From NCBI RefSeq assembly GCF_900314695.1, contig NZ_OMWD01000001.1:33899-97898 (forward strand): a stretch of 64,000 nucleotides of DNA, given 5' to 3'. Below are positions 21,347 through 34,384 of the stretch, piece after piece (position 1 is the stretch's first letter; each line of letters opens with the position of its first letter). This stretch comes from an uncultured Methanobrevibacter sp. Its GTDB lineage: Archaea > Methanobacteriota > Methanobacteria > Methanobacteriales > Methanobacteriaceae. The notes beneath the pieces are model-generated. The model searched no databases. It was not told the DNA's origin and was given only the letters and a program-made list of their open reading frames with translations. A program made the position numbers and the translations under genes.

Positions 21347-22849
21347 AACTTGTTTGTCCCCTTTCTTTTTAGATTTTTCTTCTTCACTTTCATTAACTTC
21401 GGCTTCTGGAGGTTCTTCAACTATTTCCTCTTCAGGTTCGTTAATTTCAGTTTCTGGAGGTTCTTCAACTATTTCTTCAGTTTCCTCTTCAATATTAACT
21501 TCAAATGGAATTTCTTCTTCGGGTTTGTTTTCAACTTCATTCATCATCTGATTTTGAAGTTCTTCAAATCTCCTGTCACGCTCTTCAGCCCTCATTTGAC
21601 CTTTTTTCTCTTCCATTTTTTTGATGACCTTTTTAGGGATTTTTTTCTTTCTGAATCGTTTTATTTCATTTTCGTCCAAATCTAAAAAGTCAGAGATTTC
21701 CCATGCAAGTTCATCATTTGCAAACATTATTTCCAAATAGGGGAACATTGAAATGGCAATTGCATGTGAAATATGCATTTTTTCTGACATTTTTTGAGCA
21801 ATTCCGTCCCTTAAGTTTCTTTTACCTCTGTTCCGTCCCATTAATGTAAATATGGTTGGTGTTTGGATTTTTGAGAATTTTTTATAGGTTTCTTTTTTTG
21901 ATGAGCTTACTCCAATTCCCATGAAATCACTTGCATATTTCCAATAGCCATAATTTCTGCTGCTTTGTGCTCTTCCAAAGTATAAATCTGCTCTAGCTAT
22001 GTTTTCATAAGCTTTTTTGATTTCATTTTTGTTAGTGTATTCCCTTGGAATATTTTCTGCAATGTATTCCATAACCAATGTAGGGTCTTCGTCAACCCTT
22101 AGGGCTTCCCTTACATGTAAGGGGTTTTTACTTTTCAAAACACCTGTTATTGCATTGAATATGTCTGACCTGTCGTCTTTTGTTCTAATGTTTTCAACAT
22201 CTGCAGGTTCTAAAACATTTTCCTTATCTGCTAGTGACTGTAAGGTGTTTATTGCGGAACGCATATCTCCATTGGACTTTTTAGCAATCAAATCCAATGC
22301 CTTAGGATTAGCTTTAATTTCTTCTTTTTGAGCAATTTCCTTAAGTGCTTTTCTGATGCTTGGACTTCTTACCTTAGGCATTTTAATAACTGTACACTTA
22401 GGTTTTATGGATTGCAAACGTTTTGAATAAAAATCATTAGCTATCAATATCATCGGATGTTTGGAATTTTTGATGATGTCTCCGATAGCCTTAACTCCGC
22501 CACGGTCATTAGTCCCATGAATACCGTCAACTTCGTCCATGATAATTAACTTGTATTCATCACCAAAAAGGGATCTTGATGAGGATGATTCTCCTATTGT
22601 ACGTTTAATTACGTCTTGGGAACGTTTATCACTTGCATTAAGTTCAATATGTTCTGAAAAATCTTTTGCAATCACTAATGCGAGTGTTGTTTTACCAATT
22701 CCAGGGGGACCAACCAAAAGCAGTGGATTTTGAGGATTACCATTTTTCCAGTTGTTAACCCAATCAATAATTATTTTCTTCTCTTTATTGTTACCAACCA
22801 CTTCATCTAAGGTTTGCGGTCGGTATTTATCAGTCCATAACATTTCCAT
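21329..22849 (-). CDS. rfcL: Replication factor C large subunit
   Basis: The large subunit of the archaeal clamp loader that places PCNA on DNA. The 506-residue protein has the AAA+ P-loop [12 protein letters not shown] near residue 44, Walker [10 protein letters not shown] near 99 and sensor regions further on. The tail from about 425 is highly acidic and contains two near-identical copies of an E-E-I-V-E-E-P-P-E segment, ending in Lys-Lys and QVSLFSF, a PCNA-interacting (PIP-box) motif. It lies 3 bases after rfcS on the same strand and overlaps the convergent unknown gene by 18 bases. Confidence 0.96.
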   Translation of the reverse strand: MEMLWTDKYRPQTLDEVVGNNKEKKIIIDWVNNWKNGNPQNPLLLVGPPGIGKTTLALVIAKDFSEHIELNASDKRSQDVIKRTIGESSSSRSLFGDEYKLIIMDEVDGIHGTNDRGGVKAIGDIIKNSKHPMILIANDFYSKRLQSIKPKCTVIKMPKVRSPSIRKALKEIAQKEEIKANPKALDLIAKKSNGDMRSAINTLQSLADKENVLEPADVENIRTKDDRSDIFNAITGVLKSKNPLHVREALRVDEDPTLVMEYIAENIPREYTNKNEIKKAYENIARADLYFGRAQSSRNYGYWKYASDFMGIGVSSSKKETYKKFSKIQTPTIFTLMGRNRGKRNLRDGIAQKMSEKMHISHAIAISMFPYLEIMFANDELAWEISDFLDLDENEIKRFRKKKIPKKVIKKMEEKKGQMRAEERDRRFEELQNQMMNEVENKPEEEIPFEVNIEEETEEIVEEPPETEINEPEEEIVEEPPEAEVNESEEEKSKKKGDKQVSLFSF

Positions 22850-22852
22850 ACC

Positions 22853-23800
22853 TTAGATAAATTTAGTTAGTAATGCTTCAAGTTGAATTCTAGGATTTGC
22901 TCCTTCTCTTATTCTAAAGTCACAATCAGCTATTGCTTCAATCAAATCAATATAAAAATCAGGTTCCATTTTTCCGTCAACAACTCTTTTGGAAACATCA
23001 GAATAAATTTGGCTAACCATGTCTTCACCGCTGGTTCCCTGTAAAACCATGGTTTCTCTTAAAATGGTTCTGGCTCCTAGGAAATCTCCCATTAATGCCT
23101 TATTAATCATATTTCCTATGTCTTGAGGTTTCGCTTTGGAAATGACTTCATAGACAGAATCTTCAGTGACGGCTTCTCCTTCGCTTGTAGCTGCCTGTAG
23201 GACATTGACAGCTTTACGCATATCTCCTTCTGCAAAGTAGACTATGGTTTCAATACCTTTATCATCAGCTTCAAATCCTTCACTTTCACAAATGAACTTT
23301 AATCTTTCAGCTATTTCTTCACCTTTTATTGGAGCAAATCTAAAAATAGCACATCTTGACTGGATTGGATCAATAATTTTGGAAGAGTAATTACATGAAA
23401 GGATGAATGATGCTGTTTTTGTATACATTTCCATTTCACGTCTTAAAGCGTGTTGAGCATCTTTGGTCATGTTGTCTACTTCATCTAAAAATATTATTCT
23501 GAATGGAGTGCCTATAGGTTTAAGTCTACAGAAATTTTTAATGTCGTTTCTTACAGTTTCAATTCCTCTTGCATCGGATGCATTCAATTCCAGGAAGTTT
23601 TGTTTCCAATATTCTCCAAGAATTGATTTTACTAGTGCAATTGCTGTTGTTGTTTTTCCAACCCCTGCAGGTCCAGTAAACATTAAGTTAGGCATGCTTC
23701 CTTCGCCAACATATTTTTCAAGTCTTGTTATGATTTGTTTTTGTCCTACGATGTCTTCTAAATTTTGTGGTCTATATTTTTCTACCCATGGTCCAGTCAT
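22853..23800 (-). CDS. rfcS: Replication factor C small subunit
   Basis: The small subunit of the clamp loader, four copies of which join one large subunit in the archaeal RFC. At 315 residues it has the expected length. Motifs: [17 protein letters not shown] at the N-terminus, P-loop [11 protein letters not shown] near 43, Walker [11 protein letters not shown] near 104, and the SRC motif [12 protein letters not shown] near 147 that contacts the neighbouring ATP. It is read first in the rfcS-rfcL operon; the promoter lies in the 146-base gap shared with the divergent protease gene. Confidence 0.97.
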   Translation of the reverse strand: MTGPWVEKYRPQNLEDIVGQKQIITRLEKYVGEGSMPNLMFTGPAGVGKTTTAIALVKSILGEYWKQNFLELNASDARGIETVRNDIKNFCRLKPIGTPFRIIFLDEVDNMTKDAQHALRREMEMYTKTASFILSCNYSSKIIDPIQSRCAIFRFAPIKGEEIAERLKFICESEGFEADDKGIETIVYFAEGDMRKAVNVLQAATSEGEAVTEDSVYEVISKAKPQDIGNMINKALMGDFLGARTILRETMVLQGTSGEDMVSQIYSDVSKRVVDGKMEPDFYIDLIEAIADCDFRIREGANPRIQLEALLTKFI

Positions 23801-23946
23801 TAAATCACCATTTCTTTATGTAAGATGTTTATGTTTTTTGTCAATAATTAATGTTTGCTTAATGTTTTTATATTTGAAAATATTATATATAATTCAATTG
23901 AGAGAGTACATGAAAAGTAATGTCATGAAAAGTTTAAGGTGTTAAA

Positions 23947-24906
23947 ATGAAAGGTACATGGAAACTTAAGTTAAGAATGCTTTTAACATCTGTGATTATG
24001 TTTACAATTGTTTATTTCCTTATTTTCCTTGTCGGACGTTATTTGGGAATAAGCAGTTGGAGATTATACGCAGGTGTGAGCTTAGTAATCGTATTTTTAC
24101 AGTATTGGTTTGGACCAAGTATTGTTAAACGTTCAATGAATGTAAGGCCGTTATCTGAAGCTGAAGCACCACATATTCATCAGATGGTTCAGGAATTGGC
24201 GGATGCTGCGGGTGTTCCAAAACCTGAAATTGGTCTTTCTGAAATCAACATTCCAAATGCATTTGCTTATGGAAGAACAAGCAGAAGCGGACATATTGCA
24301 ATCACTCGTCCAATTTTAGGCTTGCTTGACCGTGATGAGTTAAAAGCAGTGCTCGGTCATGAAATGGGCCATATTAAACATAATGACATGGCTGTAACAG
24401 CAGCAGTTAGTGTAATTCCAATGATTTGCTATTATATTGCATTGTCCTTCATGTTTTCAGGGGATAATGATAATGGTGCAGGACTGATAATAGGAATATT
24501 AGGTTATCTGTTTTACTTGTTGGGTCAGCTATTGGTATTGTTCATCTCAAGAACCCGTGAATACTATGCTGATGCAGCAAGCGTTGAATTCGGTAACCGT
24601 CCGGCAGCATTGGTATCAGCACTTTACAAATTGTCTTACGGTGCTTCAAAATGCAGTAAGGAAACTATTGATGATGTTAATGTTAACAGGGCATTTTTTG
24701 CAACTGATGTAAATAATGCACAACGCGATGTTACAGACTTCCAGCAAATAGACTTTGATGGTGACGGAAGAATTTCCGATGAAGAGTTAAGAAAACTCGC
24801 CAACTCAGAAGTTAAAATTTCAAAAACAAGCGGAATCATGGAACTGTTCTCAACCCACCCTGATTCATTAAAAAGAGTGAAAAGATTGGCAGAACTTGAA
24901 AATTAG
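23947..24906 (+). CDS. htpX: HtpX-like M48 membrane metalloprotease with an EF-hand insertion
   Basis: A membrane zinc protease of family M48 for quality control of membrane proteins. Two transmembrane segments lie near the N-terminus (about residues 12-31 and 40-58), the catalytic HEMGH zinc site is at 138-142 and the third zinc ligand is probably Glu205 in RTREYYAD. Two more hydrophobic segments occupy about 151-200. Unusually, residues 269-280 form a textbook EF-hand calcium loop (DFDGDGRISDEE), in a stretch where plain HtpX proteins have no such loop, and the 319-residue length is slightly above typical. A GGTGTTAAA ribosome site precedes the ATG. Confidence 0.9.
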   Translation: MKGTWKLKLRMLLTSVIMFTIVYFLIFLVGRYLGISSWRLYAGVSLVIVFLQYWFGPSIVKRSMNVRPLSEAEAPHIHQMVQELADAAGVPKPEIGLSEINIPNAFAYGRTSRSGHIAITRPILGLLDRDELKAVLGHEMGHIKHNDMAVTAAVSVIPMICYYIALSFMFSGDNDNGAGLIIGILGYLFYLLGQLLVLFISRTREYYADAASVEFGNRPAALVSALYKLSYGASKCSKETIDDVNVNRAFFATDVNNAQRDVTDFQQIDFDGDGRISDEELRKLANSEVKISKTSGIMELFSTHPDSLKRVKRLAELEN

Positions 24907-24915
24907 GTGTAATGT

Positions 24916-25647
24916 ATGAAAATGATTTTAGATGAACGTGGAAAAAAGTATATTTTAAAGCCAGGGGCTGAATTTCAAAGCGATTTAGGCATTGTAAAGG
25001 CGGATGTATTGGACAATGCACAAATAGGGGATGAAGTAAAAAGTCACCTTGACCACTCATTTAAAATCGTAAAACCTAATGTCAATGATTTCATCGATTT
25101 GATGGAGAGAAGATGTTCAATTCTTATTAAAAAGGATATTGGGCAAGTGTTGGCTCATACAGGTTTGGGTGCAGGATCTCGCGTGGTCGATGCTGGAACC
25201 GGTGCTGGAGCTATTGCACTTCATTTTGGAAATGTCGTTGGTTTAGAAGGCAAAGTTTTTACATATGAAGTCCGTGAAGACTTTGCTGAAGTTGCCCGCA
25301 GGAATATTGATAATTTTGGAATTACAAACATCGAAGTCAAAAATAAAAACATTAAGGAAGGCATCGATGAAGATAACATTGATTTGATCTTTTTGGACTT
25401 GCCAAAGCCATTTGAAATATTTGAAGAGGTAATGGAATCATTAAATGTTGGTGGATGGCTTGCAGTTTATGCACCTTATATTGATCAGGCCGAAACTTCT
25501 TACCGTGTAGCTAAAAAATTAGGCTTTTATGATATTGAAATTATTGAAACTCTTGAGAGAGGATTGGAAGTTAGAACTCAGGGTGTAAGACCAAAAACAC
25601 GTATGGTCGGTCATAGTGGCTATCTGCTTTTTGCTAGAAAATTATAA
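24916..25647 (+). CDS. trmI: tRNA (adenine-N1) methyltransferase, TrmI family
   Basis: A SAM-dependent enzyme that methylates A57/A58 in the tRNA T loop. The 243-residue protein has the TrmI N-terminal barrel (RGKKYILKPGAEFQSDLG), the SAM-binding VVDAGTGAGAIALHFG near residue 90, YEVREDFAEVARRNI near 113 and the catalytic motif LDLPKP near 160. It starts 9 bases after the HtpX-like gene with GGTGTAATG just before the ATG. The stop is followed by a TTTTTTTT run near 25662, probably a terminator. Confidence 0.88.
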   Translation: MKMILDERGKKYILKPGAEFQSDLGIVKADVLDNAQIGDEVKSHLDHSFKIVKPNVNDFIDLMERRCSILIKKDIGQVLAHTGLGAGSRVVDAGTGAGAIALHFGNVVGLEGKVFTYEVREDFAEVARRNIDNFGITNIEVKNKNIKEGIDEDNIDLIFLDLPKPFEIFEEVMESLNVGGWLAVYAPYIDQAETSYRVAKKLGFYDIEIIETLERGLEVRTQGVRPKTRMVGHSGYLLFARKL

Positions 25648-25750
25648 CCGACTTTTCTATTTTTTTTGTATTGATTAACAATTATTTTGAACAAAATATT
25701 TTAATTGGTAAATAACATAAATATTCATGTCAATTTTTCGGTGAAAATTT

Positions 25751-26794
25751 ATGGCTAAAACTAGGATTCAATGGATTGATCTTGTACGCGCAATAGCTAT
25801 CTTGACAGTATTGTATATTCATGCTACTGATGGAATTTATATAATCACTTCAGACATGATAGTTAATTATACTTTACCTTCAAGGATTTTTAACTTTGCA
25901 TCACTCTTTATTGGGCGTATTGGTGTTCCATTCTTTTTAATGATTACAGGTTATCTGTTGCTTGATAGAAGTTATGATGATGATAAGACTCGTCACTTTT
26001 GGGCAAACAATGTAAGAACTCTAATCATCATTACTGTAATTTGGACAATTTTATATGTGATTAGTTTACAGTTTGTTACTGTATTTTATGATGTCGTGAA
26101 TGTTTCAGAAGCGGGAACATTGTTTTTCTCTCACATGTGGTATATGCCAATGATTATTGGAATGTATCTTTCAATGCCTTTTGTTGCAGCTGCTTTAAAA
26201 CACTTTGATGTGGATACAATTTACCGTGCAACAATAGTATTTTCATTTTTAGCATTCGTTGTTCCTTTTGTTTCATTATTGTTTGATATTTTTGGAATTC
26301 AGGATGTAAATATACAGTATTCACTTGGTTTTAGTGGTGGAGCATATGGAATTTATATTATTTTAGGATATTTGGTTAAAAAAGGATACTTTAAAAAGTA
26401 CTCAAGTTACAAATTAGCGCTTTTAGCTATCATTTCATTTATAATTTGCGTATTGTTCCAATACTACACATTCTTAAGAGGATATGATTTCTTCTTATGG
26501 TATGAATTCCCATTCATTTTACTGGGTTCATTTGCCTTATTTGAATTATGTTCCAGAGTAGAAACAGTAAAAGCATATAGGGGAATCCAATTTTTATCAA
26601 AGTATTCATTTGCAGTGTTTTTAATACATAACTTATTTAGGCTACCATTATTGCCATTTGTTGTGTATTTACCATTTTCAGAACCTGTAAAAGCTATTAT
26701 TCTTTGGATTGTATTGATAATATGCAGTTATGCTGCTGCAGTTATTATTTATAGAATTCCGAAATTTGGAAAATATATTTTATATATGAGATAA
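25751..26794 (+). CDS. Membrane acyltransferase family 3 protein
   Basis: A polytopic membrane protein of the acyltransferase-3 family (OatA/NodX type), which O-acetylates or O-acylates surface sugars or lipids. The N-terminal signature WIDLVRAIAILTVLYIHATD carries the conserved Arg and His. About ten hydrophobic segments follow over 347 residues, with LIHNLF near 294 near the end. It probably decorates cell-surface glycans, but the acceptor is unknown. The gene is single, with a TATA-like region about 60 bases upstream, and abuts the convergent esterase gene end to end. Confidence 0.85.
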   Translation: MAKTRIQWIDLVRAIAILTVLYIHATDGIYIITSDMIVNYTLPSRIFNFASLFIGRIGVPFFLMITGYLLLDRSYDDDKTRHFWANNVRTLIIITVIWTILYVISLQFVTVFYDVVNVSEAGTLFFSHMWYMPMIIGMYLSMPFVAAALKHFDVDTIYRATIVFSFLAFVVPFVSLLFDIFGIQDVNIQYSLGFSGGAYGIYIILGYLVKKGYFKKYSSYKLALLAIISFIICVLFQYYTFLRGYDFFLWYEFPFILLGSFALFELCSRVETVKAYRGIQFLSKYSFAVFLIHNLFRLPLLPFVVYLPFSEPVKAIILWIVLIICSYAAAVIIYRIPKFGKYILYMR

Positions 26795-27652
26795 TTATGC
26801 CATTATCTCTTTTTTTATTTCTTTAAATGCTTTTTTTGCCTCAGGTATGGGGAATAATGGATAAATATGGAATAATCCTTTTCCAGTTATGAATTTAACA
26901 TTAACATCATTCTCTTCGAGTTTTTCAACGTAAAGCTTAATGTCCTTGTAGAATATTTCATTATCTCCTGCAAAAATTAGTGTTGGTGCCTGATTGGCCA
27001 CATTTCCAAAAAGAGGACTTACTTTATAGTCTTTAGTGTCTAGGCTTCCTGCCCAGGATTTTCCAATTTCTCTAAGGCCAATTTCTCCTAAAATCGGATC
27101 GTTTTCATCATTGTATGGGGAATTGCTCATTGAAATGTCGACCCATGGTGAAAATGTTATGATGTGATCCGGTTGGGTTAAATTGATAGTTTTTATGTAT
27201 TGTGAAAATGATAATATGAATCCTCCACCTGCTGAGTCGCCCATTAATATTAAATTGGTGTTTAAATCTATCAAAGATTTATATAATTCTGTAATTTTTT
27301 CAATACTCTCATTCACGTCATGTAATGGTGCTAAAGGATAAACTGGTGCAAGGACATAAGCATCTAATTTTTTTGATAGCAAATAACAATATAGGAAGTG
27401 CTGGTAATTTATCTCGTTTACATATGCTCCGCCATGCATGAAAAGGATGGTGTTTTTGGATTTTTTATCTCCAAAGGTAAAAACTTGCATTCCATTAAAA
27501 TCAACGCTTTTAAATATGCTTTTCACTGGCTTTTCAGTAGTTTGTGATTTTTTTTCCAAAAATTCATCAACTTTTTTTTGCATGACCATATAGTCCGGTT
27601 TTGTAAACTTTAAGATTGCTTCTTCAATTTTTGCAATATTTGATTTGCTCAT
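26795..27652 (-). CDS. Alpha/beta hydrolase (esterase, HSL-like)
   Basis: A 285-residue esterase/lipase of the hormone-sensitive-lipase-like branch. It has the oxyanion-hole HGG motif in LFMHGGAYVNE near residue 70 and the nucleophile in MGDSAGGGF near 140. The catalytic acid is probably Asp in FAGDNEIFY near 230 and the catalytic His is in GLFHIYPLFP near 260. No signal peptide is seen, so it acts in the cytoplasm. The gene ends one base after the convergent acyltransferase stop. Substrate unknown. Confidence 0.86.
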   Translation of the reverse strand: MSKSNIAKIEEAILKFTKPDYMVMQKKVDEFLEKKSQTTEKPVKSIFKSVDFNGMQVFTFGDKKSKNTILFMHGGAYVNEINYQHFLYCYLLSKKLDAYVLAPVYPLAPLHDVNESIEKITELYKSLIDLNTNLILMGDSAGGGFILSFSQYIKTINLTQPDHIITFSPWVDISMSNSPYNDENDPILGEIGLREIGKSWAGSLDTKDYKVSPLFGNVANQAPTLIFAGDNEIFYKDIKLYVEKLEENDVNVKFITGKGLFHIYPLFPIPEAKKAFKEIKKEIMA

Positions 27653-27890
27653 GTTTTCACCATGATTTAATCTACATCCAACAATATCTATATTTATTAT
27701 TTGATGACTTGTTTAATTAAATTATTTGTTTGTTTCATATTTTGCAGTGAAGTTAATATACTAGTAAAAATTAAAGACCCTATCTTTGATTAAATTTCAT
27801 GGATGTATTGTCCACTTCGGGGTTTTCATATTAAATATCTAAAATGTTTATTAAATTGGTATTTAAAGAAAAAAAGAGGGAATAATTGAA

Positions 27891-30746
<2,856 letters not shown>

Positions 30747-30758
30747 TAAATCACCATT

Positions 30759-31547
30759 TTATAAGATTGTTTTTTGAGGACTTTCAGGAACTTTGCTTTT
30801 ATGTTCGTTCCTGATTATCTTTTTAATAATCATATCAACATCATCTTGTGAGATTTCTAAATTTTGTGAAATTTCACTAATTTCTTTATCATTTTCACAG
30901 TATTCATAAAGAATTTGGTCAATTAAATCATACGACATTCCAAGTTCAGCTTCATCGGTTTGATTATTCCATAATCCCGCACGAGGGGGTTTATCGATAA
31001 TTTCTTGCGAGATACCCATAAATTCGCTTAATCTATAAACATCAGTTTTGTATAAATCTCCAATCGGTTCAATATCACATGCACCATCTCCATGTTTTGT
31101 AAAGTAGCCGATTAAAATTTCACTTTTATTTCCGGTTCCGCTAACGAGGTAATTTTTAGTATTTGCATAGTAATAAATGATTGACATTCTAATTCTGGCT
31201 TTAAGGTTTCCAATAGCCAAATTATTCTCTTCAAGTTGAGTCATTAATAAAAATTCATTTAAGATGCTGTCAATAGCTATTTCTTTGTAATCAATTCCTA
31301 AACCTTGAGCTATTGAAATTCCGTGAAGTTTGTCTTCTGTTGGTGTTGTGGTAGATGGCATTATTATTCCAAATACATTTTCTTTTCCAACAGCTTCACA
31401 TGCCAAATATGCTGCCAATGTTGAATCAATTCCTCCACTTAAACCAACAACAATTCCGTCGGTTTTAGCTTCGTTAACTTTAGATTTAATGAAATTAACA
31501 ATGTCTTCTTTTGTTTTTTCTTGATTTATTTTTGGAATTTCGCTAAT
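30759..31547 (-). CDS. nadE: NH3-dependent NAD+ synthetase, probable AUU start
   Basis: NadE adenylates nicotinate adenine dinucleotide and amidates it with ammonia to NAD+. A start at the first usual in-frame codon (TTG, 31418) would remove the P-loop, yet the open frame extends upstream and encodes GIVVGLSGGIDSTLAAYLA, the essential ATP-pyrophosphatase loop. No ATG, GTG or TTG lies in that extension; a TAA precedes it. A GGTGAAAAT ribosome site sits just before ATT at 31545-31547, which gives SEIPKINQEKTKEDI, a normal NadE N-terminus and a normal length of 262 residues. The later SGTGNKSE near 140 is the second signature. So initiation is probably at AUU, or an ATG was mutated or misread. 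Confidence 0.85.
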   Translation of the reverse strand: MSEIPKINQEKTKEDIVNFIKSKVNEAKTDGIVVGLSGGIDSTLAAYLACEAVGKENVFGIIMPSTTTPTEDKLHGISIAQGLGIDYKEIAIDSILNEFLLMTQLEENNLAIGNLKARIRMSIIYYYANTKNYLVSGTGNKSEILIGYFTKHGDGACDIEPIGDLYKTDVYRLSEFMGISQEIIDKPPRAGLWNNQTDEAELGMSYDLIDQILYEYCENDKEISEISQNLEISQDDVDMIIKKIIRNEHKSKVPESPQKTIL

Positions 31548-31823
31548 ATTTTCACCAACCTTTTAATCATTTATACATTAAGTGGTTTGTATTTATTACT
31601 TTATAAACTATATCATGGATGTAGGGATTGTTTCAAAAAGCTTTTCTTACTGGATATGAAGTTGGTTTCAAGCCATATCGGTGAAAAATAATTTTGAATA
31701 GAAGGCTATGTTTTTTTGTAGGTGATAGTATCCAGTTTCCAGTTTAAAAAAATTTGAAGGTCAAAAAGTGAAATCATTTTGATTATTAATGATATCTAAA
31801 ATCACATTTTAACCATTTTCGTA

Positions 31824-33161
31824 TTAAGAACCAGCACAGGATGGAATATTTTTTTTGGATTTGTTAAGAAGATATTTTAATAAGATATAATAAGCAATGG
31901 CAAATGTAACTTCACCTATTAATATTCCCAGTAAAACACAAACTCCGTGTTTGAATATCGGTGCCAATAATGTCACTATTGAAATTTCGTAGATAATGAT
32001 TCCAATTGTAAAGAATAATTCATGATAACTCTTTCCCATTCCATCCAACATTTTTTCTGACATTACTGAAACCTCATTGAATGGAATGATTATAATAGCT
32101 GCAAGGGCAATGTAAAATACTGATTCTGGTGCGCCTGTAACTGAAAACAAAGCAAAACCATAATCTCTAATAAAGAAGAATATTATTGTTGAAATAATTG
32201 CAAGTATTATGGCTTTTTTAAGCACATAATGATATAAATCCTCTAGTTCATCAATTTTATTGGCTCCGTATAAATGTCCACTGACACTTACCAATCCTCT
32301 ACCAAATGCTTTTTGTGGGGATACCATTATGGATTCGATTCTTGATGCAGTTGAATAAAGCAGTACACCAATTTGGCCAAGCTGTTCGATTAAAATCTTA
32401 TTGAAGAAGAGCATGGAAATGCACCATAAACTGTCTGTTAAAAAGTTTGGAAGGGCTACAATGATTATGTCATAAACAATTCCTGGCTTGAAATACTTGA
32501 AATTTATTGGAACTTCGGATTTTCCACTTAAATACCAATATAATAAATAAACAGCTGTAACTCCTGAAGATAATATTGTAGCATATGAAACACCACTAAC
32601 TCCCCACCCTAAAACGAATATGAAAATAGGATCCAAAATTAAATTCAGGACGTTTGTTAGAATAAGTAATCTGGTAGGAGTTTTTGAGTTTCCTTCGGCC
32701 TGCAGTGTGTTTGCAAAGAAATTGGAAAAGATAAAGACAAATGGACATAAGAATATTGGAGTCAAATACTGCATTGACAGCTCCATTGAAGAAGTTGCTC
32801 CCATATAAGTTAAAATGTCCTCTAAAAAGAATGTAGATATTATAACAATAAATCCAATTAGTAAACAGGCTGCAATACCATGCAAAATCGAATTATAGGT
32901 GTCTGTGAAATCGTTATCCCCTATTTGCCGGGACATTATTGAATTGGTTCCAATGCCTATTGACTTTCCAAAACTTATAATCAATGTAACCAATGGCACT
33001 GCAACTCCTATTGCAAAAAATGATTCTGCATTCATTTGAGATACCCAAAATACATCAACAAATGAGTATCCTGCTTCAAAAAGTGTGAGAAGAAGTAATG
33101 GAGTAGTAAACTGCCAGAAGGCTTTTCTTGGATTTGAATTAAAATCTACATTATTGACCAT
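31824..33161 (-). CDS. MATE-family multidrug efflux protein
   Basis: A 445-residue membrane exporter of the MATE family with about 12 hydrophobic segments. The opening DFNSNPRKAFWQFTTPLLLLTLFEAGYSFVDVFWVSQM (residues 5-42) and the repeat-like halves fit the NorM/DinF-like fold. It uses sodium or proton antiport to expel cationic compounds. It is a single gene in reverse orientation with a 264-base gap to the divergent CDF gene. A second MATE gene lies at 53473. Substrate unknown. Confidence 0.9.
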   Translation of the reverse strand: MVNNVDFNSNPRKAFWQFTTPLLLLTLFEAGYSFVDVFWVSQMNAESFFAIGVAVPLVTLIISFGKSIGIGTNSIMSRQIGDNDFTDTYNSILHGIAACLLIGFIVIISTFFLEDILTYMGATSSMELSMQYLTPIFLCPFVFIFSNFFANTLQAEGNSKTPTRLLILTNVLNLILDPIFIFVLGWGVSGVSYATILSSGVTAVYLLYWYLSGKSEVPINFKYFKPGIVYDIIIVALPNFLTDSLWCISMLFFNKILIEQLGQIGVLLYSTASRIESIMVSPQKAFGRGLVSVSGHLYGANKIDELEDLYHYVLKKAIILAIISTIIFFFIRDYGFALFSVTGAPESVFYIALAAIIIIPFNEVSVMSEKMLDGMGKSYHELFFTIGIIIYEISIVTLLAPIFKHGVCVLLGILIGEVTFAIAYYILLKYLLNKSKKNIPSCAGS

Positions 33162-33425
33162 ATTAATTATTTTTGTTTACTTAAGTATAAACTTTATGAA
33201 TTAATTAAATAAAATTAGAAAAATTTCTTGATGCAGATTCTACAACGCTTTGCACGAATTTAACTTTTTTATTTACCATATTGTAAAATTTAATTCCTTT
33301 GAAGATATTTAACCGATTTGTTTTCCGCAGTTTTTTAATGTAAAATATTTATTTTGGGTATTGGGATGATATCATAATAATTATATATTAAACAAATTAT
33401 TATAAAATATATTGAGGAACAATTT

Positions 33426-34322
33426 ATGAGTGAAGACTTTCGTTCAAAAGGTGGTAAAAAAGCAGCTATTGTGGCTGTTATTGCAAATTGCTTTTTGACT
33501 ATTTTAAATATCTCTGTTGGATTTATATGTGGGAGTAGTGCATTAATTTCTGAAGGAGCCCATACATTTTCAGACATAATTACGACGATTGTTGCATATA
33601 TCGGTTTTTATTATAGTCAAAAACCTGCAGATTCGGAACATCCAATTGGATATGGTCGTGTAGAAGCTTTAAGCGGATTGTTTATTGTATTGTTCTTGTC
33701 TCTTATCTCATGGGAAATTATTGAAAAAGCTGTTAAGCAGATATTTTTCAACCAGACTTTAACTGTTCCGGATATTCATGTCGCCATTATGGCTGTTGTA
33801 GGAATCTTTGTTAATTTTGTAGTCAGTAGCTACATTATTCGTATGGGAAAACAAATTAATAGTCCTGCCATTGTTGCCGATGGTCAACACCAAAGAACTG
33901 ATGTATTTTCATCAATTGCAGTATTAGTTGGTGCAATTGTTTCAAATATGGGATATCCAATATTAGATCCAATTGTTGCAATAATCATTGGTTTATTGAT
34001 TTTCAGACTTGCAGTAAAGCTTTTTATAATTAATTTCAATTATCTTATTGGTAAAGTCCCATCTGAGAGTTTCATTGATGAGATAAAGGATATTGCGAAT
34101 AATGTACCTAATTCTCAAAATGCACATGAAGTTAAAGTAGATTATATGGGAAATTATGCTTTTGTTTCATTGCATATTGAAGTTGATGGTGATTTGTCAG
34201 TATCTGAGGCCCACAAAATCGCTCATGAAGTTCAAAATAGGATTCTTGAAGAAAAATCAGAAGTCAGATACGTGGTAGTTCAAACTTGTCCAATTGGTCT
34301 GGATAATGACTATAATCAATGA
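33426..34322 (+). CDS. Cation diffusion facilitator (CDF) metal exporter
   Basis: A divalent-metal/proton antiporter of the CDF family, probably exporting Zn, Mn, Fe or Co. The 298-residue protein has the GAHTFSDIITT and ADGQHQRTDVFSS stretches (near 43 and 153) with the HxxxD/DxxxD-type metal site residues, six hydrophobic segments, and a cytoplasmic C-terminal domain (HEVKVDYMGNYAFVSLHIEVD). TATA-like sequence and a GAGGAACAATTT ribosome site precede the ATG. The MATE gene is divergent, with no other partner. Confidence 0.92.
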   Translation: MSEDFRSKGGKKAAIVAVIANCFLTILNISVGFICGSSALISEGAHTFSDIITTIVAYIGFYYSQKPADSEHPIGYGRVEALSGLFIVLFLSLISWEIIEKAVKQIFFNQTLTVPDIHVAIMAVVGIFVNFVVSSYIIRMGKQINSPAIVADGQHQRTDVFSSIAVLVGAIVSNMGYPILDPIVAIIIGLLIFRLAVKLFIINFNYLIGKVPSESFIDEIKDIANNVPNSQNAHEVKVDYMGNYAFVSLHIEVDGDLSVSEAHKIAHEVQNRILEEKSEVRYVVVQTCPIGLDNDYNQ

Positions 34323-34384
34323 ATAATTAATCTTAAAATTCTACATGTTTTTTGGATTTTTTAGATATTAAACGTGCAAGAATA

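Noticed and set aside
21350..21685. Phe-rich open frames opposite the rfcL tail
   Set aside because: They are the reverse-strand translation of the acidic Glu-rich repeat (GAA/GAG read as TTC/CTC), not real genes.
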